Below are positions 16,473 to 23,947 of a DNA stretch of 49,682 bases, one piece after another. Each line of letters starts with the position of its first letter. The first letter of the stretch is position 1. The stretch is from positions 1-49,682 of the forward strand of contig NZ_FQZM01000025.1 in assembly GCF_900142025.1 (NCBI RefSeq), in the 5' to 3' direction. The position numbers and the translations under genes are program-made. This DNA comes from Desulfofundulus thermosubterraneus DSM 16057. Lineage in GTDB: Bacteria; Bacillota; Desulfotomaculia; Desulfotomaculales; Desulfovirgulaceae. The notes beneath the pieces were generated by a model, which ran no database searches, was not told the origin of the DNA, and was given only the letters and a program-made list of their open reading frames with translations.

Positions 16473-17306
16473 ATGATTAACCTGATTGACAGCCACGCCC
16501 ACCTGGACGACCGCAAATTTGAAGCCGACCGGGAAGAAATGCTGGACCGGGCCCAAAAGGCCGGCGTGGTGCAGATAATCAATGCCGGTTACGATCTGCC
16601 TTCCTCCGCCCGGTCCATAGATCTAGCTGCCAAATATCCCTTTATATTTGCCGCCGTGGGCATCCATCCCCACGATGCCGGGGGGGTCCCGGAGGATTAC
16701 CTGGCCCAGCTGCGGGAAATGTGCCGCCGGCGGGGTGTGGTGGCCATCGGGGAAATCGGCCTGGACTATTACCGGGACTTGAGCCCGCGGGACGTGCAGC
16801 AAAGGGTTTTCCGGGAGCAGCTGGCCCTGGCCCGGGAAGTGGGCCTGCCGGTGATCATCCACGACCGGGACGCCCACGGGGATATTTTGGACATCCTGCG
16901 CAGGGACGGTGTTGGGCCGGCCGGGGGAGTAATGCACTGTTTTGCTGGCAGCTGGGAAATGGCCAGGGAATGTATGGCCATGGGCCTTTACATCTCCTTT
17001 GCCGGGCCGGTGACCTATCCCAATGCCCGCCGGTCCAAAGAGGTGGCCGCCCGGGTGGATCTTTCGCGCCTGCTGGTGGAAACCGACGCTCCTTACCTCA
17101 CCCCCCAGGCCCGGCGGGGGAAGCGCAACGAGCCGGCCTATGTTCGCTATGTGGCGGAGGAAATAGCCGCCTTAAAGGGCGTGACCCTGGAAGAGCTGGC
17201 CCGGGCGACCACGGCCAATGCCCGGCGCCTGTTTGGACTGCCCGAAGCCGTTGCACAAGCCGGCTGCGCATCAAAGCCGCCGGCCCGTGACATTCCGCCT
17301 CTATAG
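16473..17306 (+). CDS. tatD: TatD-family metal-dependent deoxyribonuclease
   Basis: A 277-residue TIM-barrel hydrolase. The metal ligands are in IDSHAHLDD (N-terminus), AIGEIGLDYYRD, IIHDRDAHGD, MHCFAGSWE and ETDAPYLTPQ, all in the expected order. TatD enzymes are Mg-dependent 3'-5' exonucleases in DNA repair and RNA quality control. It follows metG by 9 nt, again as in Bacillus. The last ~20 residues (after LFGLP) are unusual and probably not conserved. Confidence 0.93.
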   Translation: MINLIDSHAHLDDRKFEADREEMLDRAQKAGVVQIINAGYDLPSSARSIDLAAKYPFIFAAVGIHPHDAGGVPEDYLAQLREMCRRRGVVAIGEIGLDYYRDLSPRDVQQRVFREQLALAREVGLPVIIHDRDAHGDILDILRRDGVGPAGGVMHCFAGSWEMARECMAMGLYISFAGPVTYPNARRSKEVAARVDLSRLLVETDAPYLTPQARRGKRNEPAYVRYVAEEIAALKGVTLEELARATTANARRLFGLPEAVAQAGCASKPPARDIPPL

Positions 17307-17451
17307 CCCTGGAAAGCTCCGGTCCGGTGGGAGGATAGTATAAGGCTGTTAATGAAATCAAAAATAGAGGATGTTGACAGCTTGCCCCGAAATCAAACGT
17401 ACAGGGGGATACATTGCGGTTGCGGACTATACGTGGGGGGAGAGGGGAAAA

Positions 17452-17985
17452 ATGAGCGAAACAAACGGGCTGATCCTGGTTTTCACCGGCAACGGCAAGG
17501 GCAAAACCACCGCCGCCCTGGGCATGGGTCTGCGGGCCTGGGGCCAGGGGATGAAGGTGCTGGTGCTGCAGTTTATTAAAGGGGGCTGGCGGTATGGTGA
17601 GCTGAACGCCCCCGCCAGGCTGGGTGACCGTTTTGAAATTCGCCAGCGGGGGGAGGGTTTCACCCGGGTGGATAACGGTAAAACCCTGGAAGACCACCGG
17701 GAAGCGGCCAGGCACGCCCTGGAAGAAGCCAATAAAGAAATAACCGCCGGCAACTTTGACCTGATCATCCTGGATGAAATTTTGTACGCCCTGAAATTCG
17801 GCCTGATCACCCGGGAAGAGGTTTTAGCCCTGCTGGACAAAAAGCCACCCCGCCTGCACATAGCGCTTACCGGCCGGGACGCTCCCCCGGAAATTATCGA
17901 CCGGGCGGACCTGGTCACGGAAATGAAGGAAATCAAGCACCACTATAAAAAGGGGATTAAAGCCCAGCGGGGGATCGAGTTTTAG
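17452..17985 (+). CDS. cobO: Cob(I)yrinic acid a,c-diamide adenosyltransferase (CobA/CobO/BtuR type)
   Basis: A 177-residue ATP:corrinoid adenosyltransferase with the family P-loop GNGKGKTTAALG (residues ~13-24), the VLQFIKGGWRYGE corrinoid/ATP region and the LDEILYALKFGL segment. It transfers the adenosyl group of ATP to Co(I) corrinoids. ATG 17452 follows GGGGAGAGGGG. An in-frame upstream extension (from 17371) has no ribosome binding site. It borders the corrinoid methyltransferase island and may help supply or salvage the cofactor. Confidence 0.93.
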   Translation: MSETNGLILVFTGNGKGKTTAALGMGLRAWGQGMKVLVLQFIKGGWRYGELNAPARLGDRFEIRQRGEGFTRVDNGKTLEDHREAARHALEEANKEITAGNFDLIILDEILYALKFGLITREEVLALLDKKPPRLHIALTGRDAPPEIIDRADLVTEMKEIKHHYKKGIKAQRGIEF

Positions 17986-17996
17986 TTTCTCTTGCA

Positions 17997-18027
17997 CCCA
18001 CCCCATTAAGGCGGTGGGTTTTCTTTT
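17997..18027 (+). terminator. Rho-independent terminator after cobO
   Basis: CCCACC (17997-18002) pairs with GGTGGG (18013-18018), followed by TTTTCTTTT. Confidence 0.85.
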
Positions 18028-18140
18028 GATCGTTGGTGAAAAAATTGACGGTTTGCGGAAAATCGCTTTACAGATAGGAAGACTTTAAAGTAAAATAAAA
18101 AGCAAACTTTTTGTTACCGTAGAAACAAGGTGCGTTGACC

Positions 18141-19223
18141 ATGATCGTGAATATTGTAACAGGCTACCTTGGCAGTGGGAAAACCGCTCTTATCCAGCAT
18201 CTGGTAAGGCAGCTGACCCCCGGGGAACGGGTAGCTGTTTTGGTAGGAGAGTTTGGAGAGATAGGAATTGACGGTGCCCTTTTGGCCCAGGATGCACCCG
18301 ATGTGCTGGAATTGGGCTGTGAATGCATTTATTGCACCTTGAGCGCCGACCTGGCCAGGCAGATTCCCTATGTGGCAGGTTCCCTCTCGCCGGACAGGTT
18401 GATCATAGAATACCCCGGTGTGGCAGCAGTTCAGGGGTTGCTGGCGGCGGCAAAGGTAATGGGTCTGCATTTAATGGACCACCGTTTCAGCATCATTCAC
18501 GTTATTGACGCCTGTTCCTTTGACGAACTCTACGCCCGGTCCCCGCTTTTTGCCGAATCCCAAATTTGCCGGGCCAATGTGCTGGTGTTGAACAAGTGTG
18601 ACCTGGTCCCGGAGAAAAAGGTGCAATCGTTGGCGAGAAAAATCAAGGAGCTTAATTCCCGGGCACGCTTTGTTTCTACGCACCATGGACAGGTAAGTCC
18701 GGCGGATTTGCAAGTGGCCTCTCAAACCGGGTTTTCCTCTCCCAGGGAGAGGAAGGTTTGCCGGAGGCCCCAGAGTGCCGTGGATATCCCCAGTTATTAC
18801 AGTTTCTCACGCAAGTTTCAGGGCACCTTTTCCAGAACACGGCTCACCAGGTTATTTGAAAACCTATCCGGATCATGTATTGGCGAAGTGGTAAGGGCCA
18901 AGGGCATCTTTTGCTGCGAAGAAGGGTGGATGCGCCTGGATTTTCTCCCTTCCGGCGTTTCCCTTGAACCTGTGACGGGCCGCTTTGACGAGAGCAAGGT
19001 GCTGGTTATTGGTTCTACCCTGGCCGCCGGTAAGCTTACCGCCGCCCTTCTGGATTGTCTTCACAAAGAGCCGCAGGGTTTCTATGAAAATGGTGGTGAC
19101 CGGCGGCGCAGGGTTTCCCGTCCGACCGGCTTAAACCGCCTGCGTTCCCAGGCTTGCACTGCACCGGGCGATTATGCAGGTTCCCCCTTCCGGTTGGGCC
19201 ATGACAAAAAGGAATTGAGTTAG
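18141..19223 (+). CDS. G3E (CobW/HypB-like) GTPase 1
   Basis: A 360-residue SIMIBI GTPase. Walker A is GYLGSGKT (residues 8-15), switch I is GEFGEIGIDG, and the guanine motif is NKCD (~152-155). The metal-chaperone motif, usually CxCC, is changed to ECIYC (about residues 62-66). The C-terminal CobW domain follows (~240-320). G3E proteins insert or guard metal cofactors, and several occur beside corrinoid methyltransferases. ATG 18141 is chosen over TTG 18135. The last ~45 residues are Arg/Pro-rich and unlike the family; they end inside a small direct repeat, so the true C-terminus may have been altered. Confidence 0.85.
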   Translation: MIVNIVTGYLGSGKTALIQHLVRQLTPGERVAVLVGEFGEIGIDGALLAQDAPDVLELGCECIYCTLSADLARQIPYVAGSLSPDRLIIEYPGVAAVQGLLAAAKVMGLHLMDHRFSIIHVIDACSFDELYARSPLFAESQICRANVLVLNKCDLVPEKKVQSLARKIKELNSRARFVSTHHGQVSPADLQVASQTGFSSPRERKVCRRPQSAVDIPSYYSFSRKFQGTFSRTRLTRLFENLSGSCIGEVVRAKGIFCCEEGWMRLDFLPSGVSLEPVTGRFDESKVLVIGSTLAAGKLTAALLDCLHKEPQGFYENGGDRRRRVSRPTGLNRLRSQACTAPGDYAGSPFRLGHDKKELS

Positions 19224-19285
19224 AATTCCCTGGAGGCTTGCTGCTATACAGTACTCAGGTTGGGCTATGACAAAAAGGAATTGAG
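19192..19285 (+). repeat. Direct repeat of 28 nt around end of G3E GTPase 1
   Basis: GGTTGGGCCATGACAAAAAG… (19192-19219) recurs at 19258-19285 with one mismatch (C/T at the ninth base). The first copy encodes the last residues of the GTPase, and the second lies just before its terminator. This looks like a local duplication. Confidence 0.8.
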
Positions 19286-19293
19286 CTCGTAAA

Positions 19294-19318
19294 AAATCCC
19301 CTCGCCGGGGGTTTTATT
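19294..19318 (+). terminator. Rho-independent terminator after G3E GTPase 1
   Basis: AAAATCCCC pairs with GGGGGTTTT across a short TCGCC loop, continuing into ATTTC. Confidence 0.8.
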
Positions 19319-19339
19319 TCTCCAGTTATGAAAGTCTGC

Positions 19340-19368
19340 TTGAATCTCCGGGCAGCCTGTGCTATGAT
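19340..19368 (+). promoter_or_regulatory. Sigma-A type promoter for the triple-HTH regulator
   Basis: TTGAAT (19340-19345), 17-bp spacer, TATGAT (19363-19368). It lies 60 nt upstream of ATG 19428. Confidence 0.65.
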
Positions 19369-19427
19369 TTCGATCAAAGTCACCGGTGTGAAGCCATAGA
19401 TTTTAACGGGATGAAAGGGTGGACGGG

Positions 19428-20195
19428 ATGAGTTTGGGGCAAAAAATCAGGGACTTTCGCAAGGAAAGGGGCATTACGCTGACCGAACTGGCCAACCAGT
19501 TAAAAATATCCCCTTCTTACCTCAGTGCGGTGGAACGGGAAATCCGCAAGCCGTCCATCCCCATGTTAAAGAGGATTAGCGAGGCTCTCAACGTTTCAGT
19601 GAGTTACCTGGTAGGCGATACCGACGATACAATCACCGGGGAAAAGCTGCGTTTTATGCGGGAAAGCCGTGGTCTTTCCCTCGAAGACCTGGCCGAAATC
19701 AGCGAACTGCCCGCATCCATGCTGGAAAAGTTTGAAAACGGGCAGGCTACTCCGGATTTAGAGGATTTAAAAAAACTTTCCGAGGCCCTGAATGTAACCC
19801 TGCGCTATTTCCTTGACCAGACGGATCGTCCCGATAGCCTGGGCTACCGCCTGCGCAAGCTTCGGCAAAAGCAGGGACTGACGGTGGCCGCCCTGGCCGA
19901 GAAGGCGGGAGTTTCCCCGGGCTTGTTAAGTCAGATTGAAAACGGACAAACCACTCCTCTGTTGGATACCCTTGAAAAAATTGCCAGGGTGCTCAATACC
20001 TCAGTTAGTTACTTTCTGATGAAACAGGAGGATGTGGAGGATCTCCTGGCCACATTGAATTCAGATATTTTAGAAACGCTGGGGGACCCCAACGTTCAGG
20101 CAGTTTTGCGGGCGGTGCGGGATTTTGACGCCAGTGAGATCAAATACATTCTTAATTTCATCCAGTTCTTTAAACAAAACCGTCACCTGCTCTGA
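19428..20195 (+). CDS. Regulator with three tandem XRE/Cro-type HTH domains
   Basis: A 255-residue protein with three consecutive HTH_XRE repeats. They are residues ~3-58 (GQKIRDFRKERGITLTELA…SPSYLSAVE), ~67-122 (EKLRFMRESRGLSLEDLAE…SMLEKFENGQ) and ~137-192 (YRLRKLRQKQGLTVAALAE…GLLSQIENGQTTP). The first two domains end in an identical LNVS/TxxYxxxD-type linker. No ligand-binding cupin or other sensor is seen; the C-terminal ~55 residues are helical. It lies directly before the corrinoid proteins and is the best candidate for the regulator of that operon. Most family members carry one or two HTH domains, so three is uncommon. Confidence 0.85.
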   Translation: MSLGQKIRDFRKERGITLTELANQLKISPSYLSAVEREIRKPSIPMLKRISEALNVSVSYLVGDTDDTITGEKLRFMRESRGLSLEDLAEISELPASMLEKFENGQATPDLEDLKKLSEALNVTLRYFLDQTDRPDSLGYRLRKLRQKQGLTVAALAEKAGVSPGLLSQIENGQTTPLLDTLEKIARVLNTSVSYFLMKQEDVEDLLATLNSDILETLGDPNVQAVLRAVRDFDASEIKYILNFIQFFKQNRHLL

Positions 20196-20309
20196 TCTTC
20201 TTGCCGGGGAACCTTTCAAGGGCAAAATAGGACGATTCATGGATTGGCTGTTGTCAGTTCCAGCTTTCCCCTTTAGGATAAGAATTAAAAGGTCCGGAGG
20301 TGGGGGTGG

Positions 20310-20999
20310 GTGCTGGAGCCGGAACGGGAATGGCAAGAACCGGAATTATATTTATTGATCAGGCTGAAAAAGGCGGTGGTAGAACACAATGAGGAAGAAC
20401 TGCTTGCCGCCATTGAAGACGCCTTCTGTGAAGGTCTGGATGCCCGCAAGGCCATCTTCGAGGGACTGGTTCCCGGCATGGAGGAGGTCAGCCGGCTCTA
20501 CGAGGAAGGAATTTACTATATTCCCGAGTTGCTCCTCTGCGCCGAGGTGTTATACCGGGGGCTGGCCGTTTTTAAAGAACATGTCGAGAAGAGAGATCTG
20601 GGCATAAAAGGTACGGTAATTATCGGGGTAGTGGAAGGGGATATCCATGACATCGGCAAGAACCTGGTAAAGATGATGCTGGAGGGGGCCGGTTTTGAAG
20701 TAATCGACCTGGGGCGGGACGTGCCCCTGCACCGGTTTCTGACCGAACACCGTAAAGTGTGCCCCGACATTGTTTGTCTTTCCACCATGATGACCACCAC
20801 CCTGGCCGAAATGAAAAAAGTGATCAAGGAACTGCGGGAACGCAACCCCCGGGTGAAGATCATGGTCGGGGGTGCCCCATTAAGCGATTGTATAGCCAGG
20901 CGCTGGGGAGCCAGCGGCTATGCCCCCAACGCCCACCAGGCTTTAAAAAAGGCAGTGGAAATTATGCTTTCGGTGAAAGACAGTTGTCATGAGTCATAG
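20310..20999 (+). CDS. Corrinoid protein (MtaC/MtbC-like) 1
   Basis: A 229-residue cobalamin-binding methyl carrier. The N-terminal helical cap domain (residues ~15-95, with DARKAIFEGLVPGMEEVSRLY) shields the cofactor. The Rossmann B12-binding domain follows with EGDIHDIGKNLV, whose His is the lower axial Co ligand (D-x-H-x-x-G), then CLSTMMTTTLAEM and VGGAPLS. It shuttles methyl groups between two methyltransferases. GTG 20310 follows GGAGGTG at 20296-20302. A second, ~65% similar copy starts at 21110. Confidence 0.93.
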   Translation: MLEPEREWQEPELYLLIRLKKAVVEHNEEELLAAIEDAFCEGLDARKAIFEGLVPGMEEVSRLYEEGIYYIPELLLCAEVLYRGLAVFKEHVEKRDLGIKGTVIIGVVEGDIHDIGKNLVKMMLEGAGFEVIDLGRDVPLHRFLTEHRKVCPDIVCLSTMMTTTLAEMKKVIKELRERNPRVKIMVGGAPLSDCIARRWGASGYAPNAHQALKKAVEIMLSVKDSCHES

Positions 21000-21109
21000 C
21001 GGGGCCGGGGAATTACCGTGACGGGTGGCCAATGATTTCAAAATATTCTGGTTAACCGGTTCCTTATAGCTCTGGAATTAAAAATCTTGAGTAGGGGGGT
21101 AGATGGCGC

Positions 21110-21793
21110 GTGCTGTGTTCGCAAAAGGAGAGGGAACTTCTCAGTCGCCTGCGGGAAGGGGTAATCAGTTTTGATGAGGATGCTGTGGTACAGGCGGCCC
21201 GCGAGTGCATAGAGCTGGGGATGGATGCTACCAGGGCCATTTTTGAAGGGCTGGTGCCGGGAATTGAAGAGGTGGGCCGTCTTTATGAAGAAGAGGTATA
21301 TTTTATCCCCGAAATGCTTTTATGTGCCGATGCCCTCTACCGGGGCCTGGCGCTGCTCCGGGAGCATGTGGTCAAAAAAGACGTGGGTGTCAGGGGAAGG
21401 GTACTCATCGGGGTGGTGGAAGGGGATATTCATGACATCGGCAAGAACATCGTGAAGATGATGTTTGAGGTTTCCTCTTTCGAGGTTTATGATCTGGGGA
21501 GGGATGTGCCCCTGGAAACTTTTGTCCGGGAATACAGAAGGCTAAAACCGGATCTGGTGTGTCTTTCGGCTATGATGACCACCACCATGCTCAGAATGAA
21601 GCCTCTGATTGCCAGGCTAAAAGAAGAAAATCCGCAGGTGCGCATTATGGTGGGCGGGGCGCCGGTAACCGAACACGTAGCTGCCCGCTGGGGAGCCCAC
21701 GGTTACGCTCCCAATGCCCCCCGGGCTTTAAAAGCGGCCATTGACCTGCTGGTGGCGGTAAGAAACCACCTTGCCGGGTGTACTGCAGGATGA
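21110..21793 (+). CDS. Corrinoid protein (MtaC/MtbC-like) 2
   Basis: A 227-residue paralogue of the preceding corrinoid protein, with the same cap domain (GMDATRAIFEGLVPGIEEVG) and base-off B12 motif EGDIHDIGKNIV, then SAMMTTTM and VGGAPVTE. It starts at GTG 21110 behind a run of six G. Two corrinoid proteins back to back suggest different methyl donors or partners, or dosage. It is followed by a 373-nt gap with a hairpin and then the selenocysteine methyltransferase. Confidence 0.92.
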   Translation: MLCSQKERELLSRLREGVISFDEDAVVQAARECIELGMDATRAIFEGLVPGIEEVGRLYEEEVYFIPEMLLCADALYRGLALLREHVVKKDVGVRGRVLIGVVEGDIHDIGKNIVKMMFEVSSFEVYDLGRDVPLETFVREYRRLKPDLVCLSAMMTTTMLRMKPLIARLKEENPQVRIMVGGAPVTEHVAARWGAHGYAPNAPRALKAAIDLLVAVRNHLAGCTAG

Positions 21794-21849
21794 TCCTGGG
21801 GGCTGCAAAAGCACCTTCGCTCCACAAAGGCTGGACGTTCAAAAAGAAA

Positions 21850-21894
21850 TGCCTGGCAACCGTTGGGGGCTGAAAACCGACCTTTTGCCGGGCA
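21850..21894 (+). other. Hairpin in the 21794-22166 intergenic region
   Basis: TGCCTGGCAA (21850-21859) pairs with TTGCCGGGCA (21885-21894), one G·U pair, around a 25-nt loop. Flanking AAA and TTT bases extend the pairing loosely. There is no T run directly after it, so it could be a stability element or a leader structure. The rest of the 373-nt gap shows no gene; it holds an AT-rich stretch and AAGGAGGTGGAG at ~22084 without a useful start behind it. Confidence 0.4.
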
Positions 21895-22166
21895 TTGATT
21901 GCATTTAATGGCAGAAAAATTTACATTCAGCGCCGGGCTTAGTAAAATAATACAAACGCTTTCTTTTGCCCTTTGTTTAGCCAAAGAGCATTTCAGTTAA
22001 ACATCCTTAAACTCCCGTTTTTGTTAGCTAGCCGGCCAAAAGAGGTGGTGACGCTGCTTTTTTGCGGCAAGCATTAAAACAGTAAGGAGGTGGAGAATTT
22101 ATAAAATTCGTAATTGCCTAAAACCTTTGCAGAATTAAATGGAAATTATGCGTGGGGGGGTAAAAT

Positions 22167-23201
22167 GTGGCGAAGCAAATGTTAATTGATGCCATCCGGG
22201 GGAAGAGAACCCCGAGGGCACCGTGGGTTCCTTATGCCGGTGTCCACTGTGCCTTTGTGATTGGTGAACCGGCGGATAAATTTCTAAAGGACCCGCAACT
22301 GCTTGCCAAAGGCGTGGTGGAAACGGCCAGGAAGTATAAGGCCGATGGGATTCCTCTGGTTTTCGATCTTTCCGTAGAGTCGGAATCCATGGGATTAGAA
22401 ATTAAGTACTGGAAGGATAACGTGCCGTCTGTGCAGTCTCACCCTTTATCGGATAAGACTGTAGAAGAGGCCGGCCTGAAGGTTCCGGGTCCCAACGACG
22501 GCCGCTGGCCGGTGCTTTTCGAGGCTGCCAGGATTGCCAAGCCCCAGTTGGACGAACTGGATTGTGCCTTAATGGGCCTTGCCTGCGGGCCGCTCACCCT
22601 GGCAAGCCACTTAGCTGGTGTGCGCATCTTTACTGATGTGGTCAAGAACAAGGAAAAGGCACATCATGTATTAAAGTTCTGTGCTCAAGTTGTCAAGAAG
22701 TCGGTGGAAATGTATTGCGACATGGACTGTGATATTATCGCCATCGTAGACCCGGTAGCCTCACAGATCCGGAACGAAACATTTAAGGAGTTTGTTCACC
22801 CCTATTGCCAGGATGCCATCGCCGTCATTCATGAAAGAGGAAAGACATCCAGCTTCTTTATTTGCGGCGACGCCACAAAGGTGCTGGAGTCCGTTTGTCA
22901 GATTGGTACCCACGGATTTGCTATTGACGAGCAGTTAAACCTGACATTTGTGCGGGACCTGGCCAGGAAATACGGGGTTGGTTTTGGCGGCAACCTGAAG
23001 CTTACCCTGGCCATGTCCTTGGGGATTGTTTCACCGCGGGAGGATGCCATTGTCAGCCTGGCTGCCGGTGGTACGCACGGTTATGTATTCGCCCCTGGAT
23101 GAGATATGCCCTATGATGTTCCGTTGGAACACATGGAGCAGATTCTGGAAGCCAGGGAATGGTTTGAAAAGTACTATGCCAAGTATCCCGAGTCCTGGTA
23201 A
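22167..23201 (+). CDS. UroD-family corrinoid methyltransferase, predicted selenoprotein (Sec312)
   Basis: A predicted 344-residue MtaA/MtbA-type methyltransferase that requires reading TGA 23100-23102 as selenocysteine. Before the TGA the protein is a normal UroD-fold barrel ending GGTHGYVFAPG. After it the same frame continues 32 codons, DMPYDVPLEHMEQILEAREW…, to TAA 23199-23201. In related enzymes this site is APG-C-D/E-x-P (in this window: APGCEFPP at 43.4 kb), and that Cys is a zinc ligand that activates the thiol or methyl acceptor. The usual H-x-C ligand pair is F231-I-C233 here, so the His is lost. A hairpin at 23113-23134 fits a bacterial SECIS. GTG 22167 follows seven G. If the TGA were a true stop, the enzyme would lose the conserved last helix and ligand. 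Confidence 0.85.
23113..23134 (+). promoter_or_regulatory. Putative bacterial SECIS hairpin (methyltransferase)
   Basis: ATG, bulged A, TGTTCC (23113-23122), loop GTT (23123-23125), GGAACA then CAT (23126-23134). This gives 9 base pairs with one bulge and G first in the triloop. There are 20 nt between UGA and the loop, inside the 16-37 nt range described for bacterial SECIS elements. Confidence 0.75.
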
Positions 23202-23216
23202 AAAGGGGGGTAAAAT

Positions 23217-23621
23217 ATGTCCGAGCAGAAAATCAAGATTGACGTGCTTACCCTGGACAGCGTGCAGTGTGCCGCCTGTGGCTACATGATGGAGTCCATT
23301 GCGGCCATGCCCCCCGATGTGCAGGAGATGATTGAATACAAGGAATGGTCCATTAAAAACCAGGCCGGCATTCAGAAGTTCCTGGAGCTCAATGGCCGGG
23401 TACTGCCTACAATTTGCATTGAAGGCGATCTGGTTTTCGAGAGCGTTATTCCCCAATATGAAGAGCTGATTGATGAACTGGCGAAAAGGGCTCCAACTCC
23501 CGAGATGCGCGAGCGGATACTGTCCTTACGTGATAAAGGCTTTGATTTCGACCGGATTAAAGAGAACCTGGAAAAAGCGGGCGCCGGTCTTCATACCAGA
23601 AGGGATTCTACAGTCGAATGA
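23217..23621 (+). CDS. Thioredoxin-fold protein with CAAC site
   Basis: A 134-residue thioredoxin-like protein. The active-site motif is QCAACGYM (residues ~18-25), after a short KIDVLTLD strand. A conserved cis-Pro region LPTICIEGDLVFESVIP follows. It is the cysteine paralogue of the two Sec proteins at 26881 and 27186, which have QUAACVYM and QUASGPYM at the same place. The C-terminal ~40 residues (APTPEMRERILSL…) form an extra helical tail. It starts 15 nt after the methyltransferase, so the two are likely co-translated. Role inferred: reductant or electron carrier for the methyltransferase. Confidence 0.85.
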   Translation: MSEQKIKIDVLTLDSVQCAACGYMMESIAAMPPDVQEMIEYKEWSIKNQAGIQKFLELNGRVLPTICIEGDLVFESVIPQYEELIDELAKRAPTPEMRERILSLRDKGFDFDRIKENLEKAGAGLHTRRDSTVE

Positions 23622-23947
23622 AGTCGTTGCGCCTGGAGCTAATCTACGCGGGGGATCACAACCTTTCATGCTACTATGCCGCAAAGGTGGTGGAGGCTGT
23701 GGTCCCCTTTTTCCCCAACTTGCTTGAGTGGGAAAAGGTATATATCAGGCAAAAAGAAGGCGCCCGGAGGTTTTACGAGCTCTCCGTTTCGCTGTACGGG
23801 GAGGAGGATGTAAGAAAGCTACACTGTCACGCACCCATCCCGTCGATTTTTATTAACGGTGAGATGGTATTTGATCGCATACCGTCGGTGGAGGAACTGG
23901 CGCAGAGCATCGAAGATTTCATTTACCGCGGGGGGAACGGAAAATGA
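23618..23947 (+). CDS. Thioredoxin-fold protein with single active-site Cys
   Basis: A 109-residue thioredoxin-like protein beginning LRLELIYAGDHNLSCYYA. It has only one Cys at the expected site (N-L-S-C). It aligns well with the protein at 25683, which has CIPC at this position; both share the cis-Pro segment IPSIFINGEMVF/RLYF. A monothiol site suggests glutathionylation-like or metal/thiolate binding rather than dithiol exchange. Another Cys pair, LHCHAPIPS, is present in the middle. ATG 23618 overlaps the preceding stop (ATGA). Confidence 0.8.
   Translation: MKSLRLELIYAGDHNLSCYYAAKVVEAVVPFFPNLLEWEKVYIRQKEGARRFYELSVSLYGEEDVRKLHCHAPIPSIFINGEMVFDRIPSVEELAQSIEDFIYRGGNGK

Noticed and set aside
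19083-19131. A start like that of NAD-dependent epimerases (MKMVVTGGAGF) inside the end of G3E GTPase 1
   Set aside because: The frame stops after 16 codons and no other frame continues an epimerase; likely coincidence.
21791-21900. TGA end of corrinoid protein 2 as another Sec codon
   Set aside because: The sequence after the stop does not resemble the family end and no hairpin with the right spacing follows. The paralogues end at about the same point.
21794-22166. Cobalamin riboswitch before the corrinoid or methyltransferase genes
   Set aside because: The B12-box and core sequence patterns were looked for in the larger gaps (19.2-19.4, 21.8-22.2, 30.6-31.0, 36.98-37.19 kb) and not seen.
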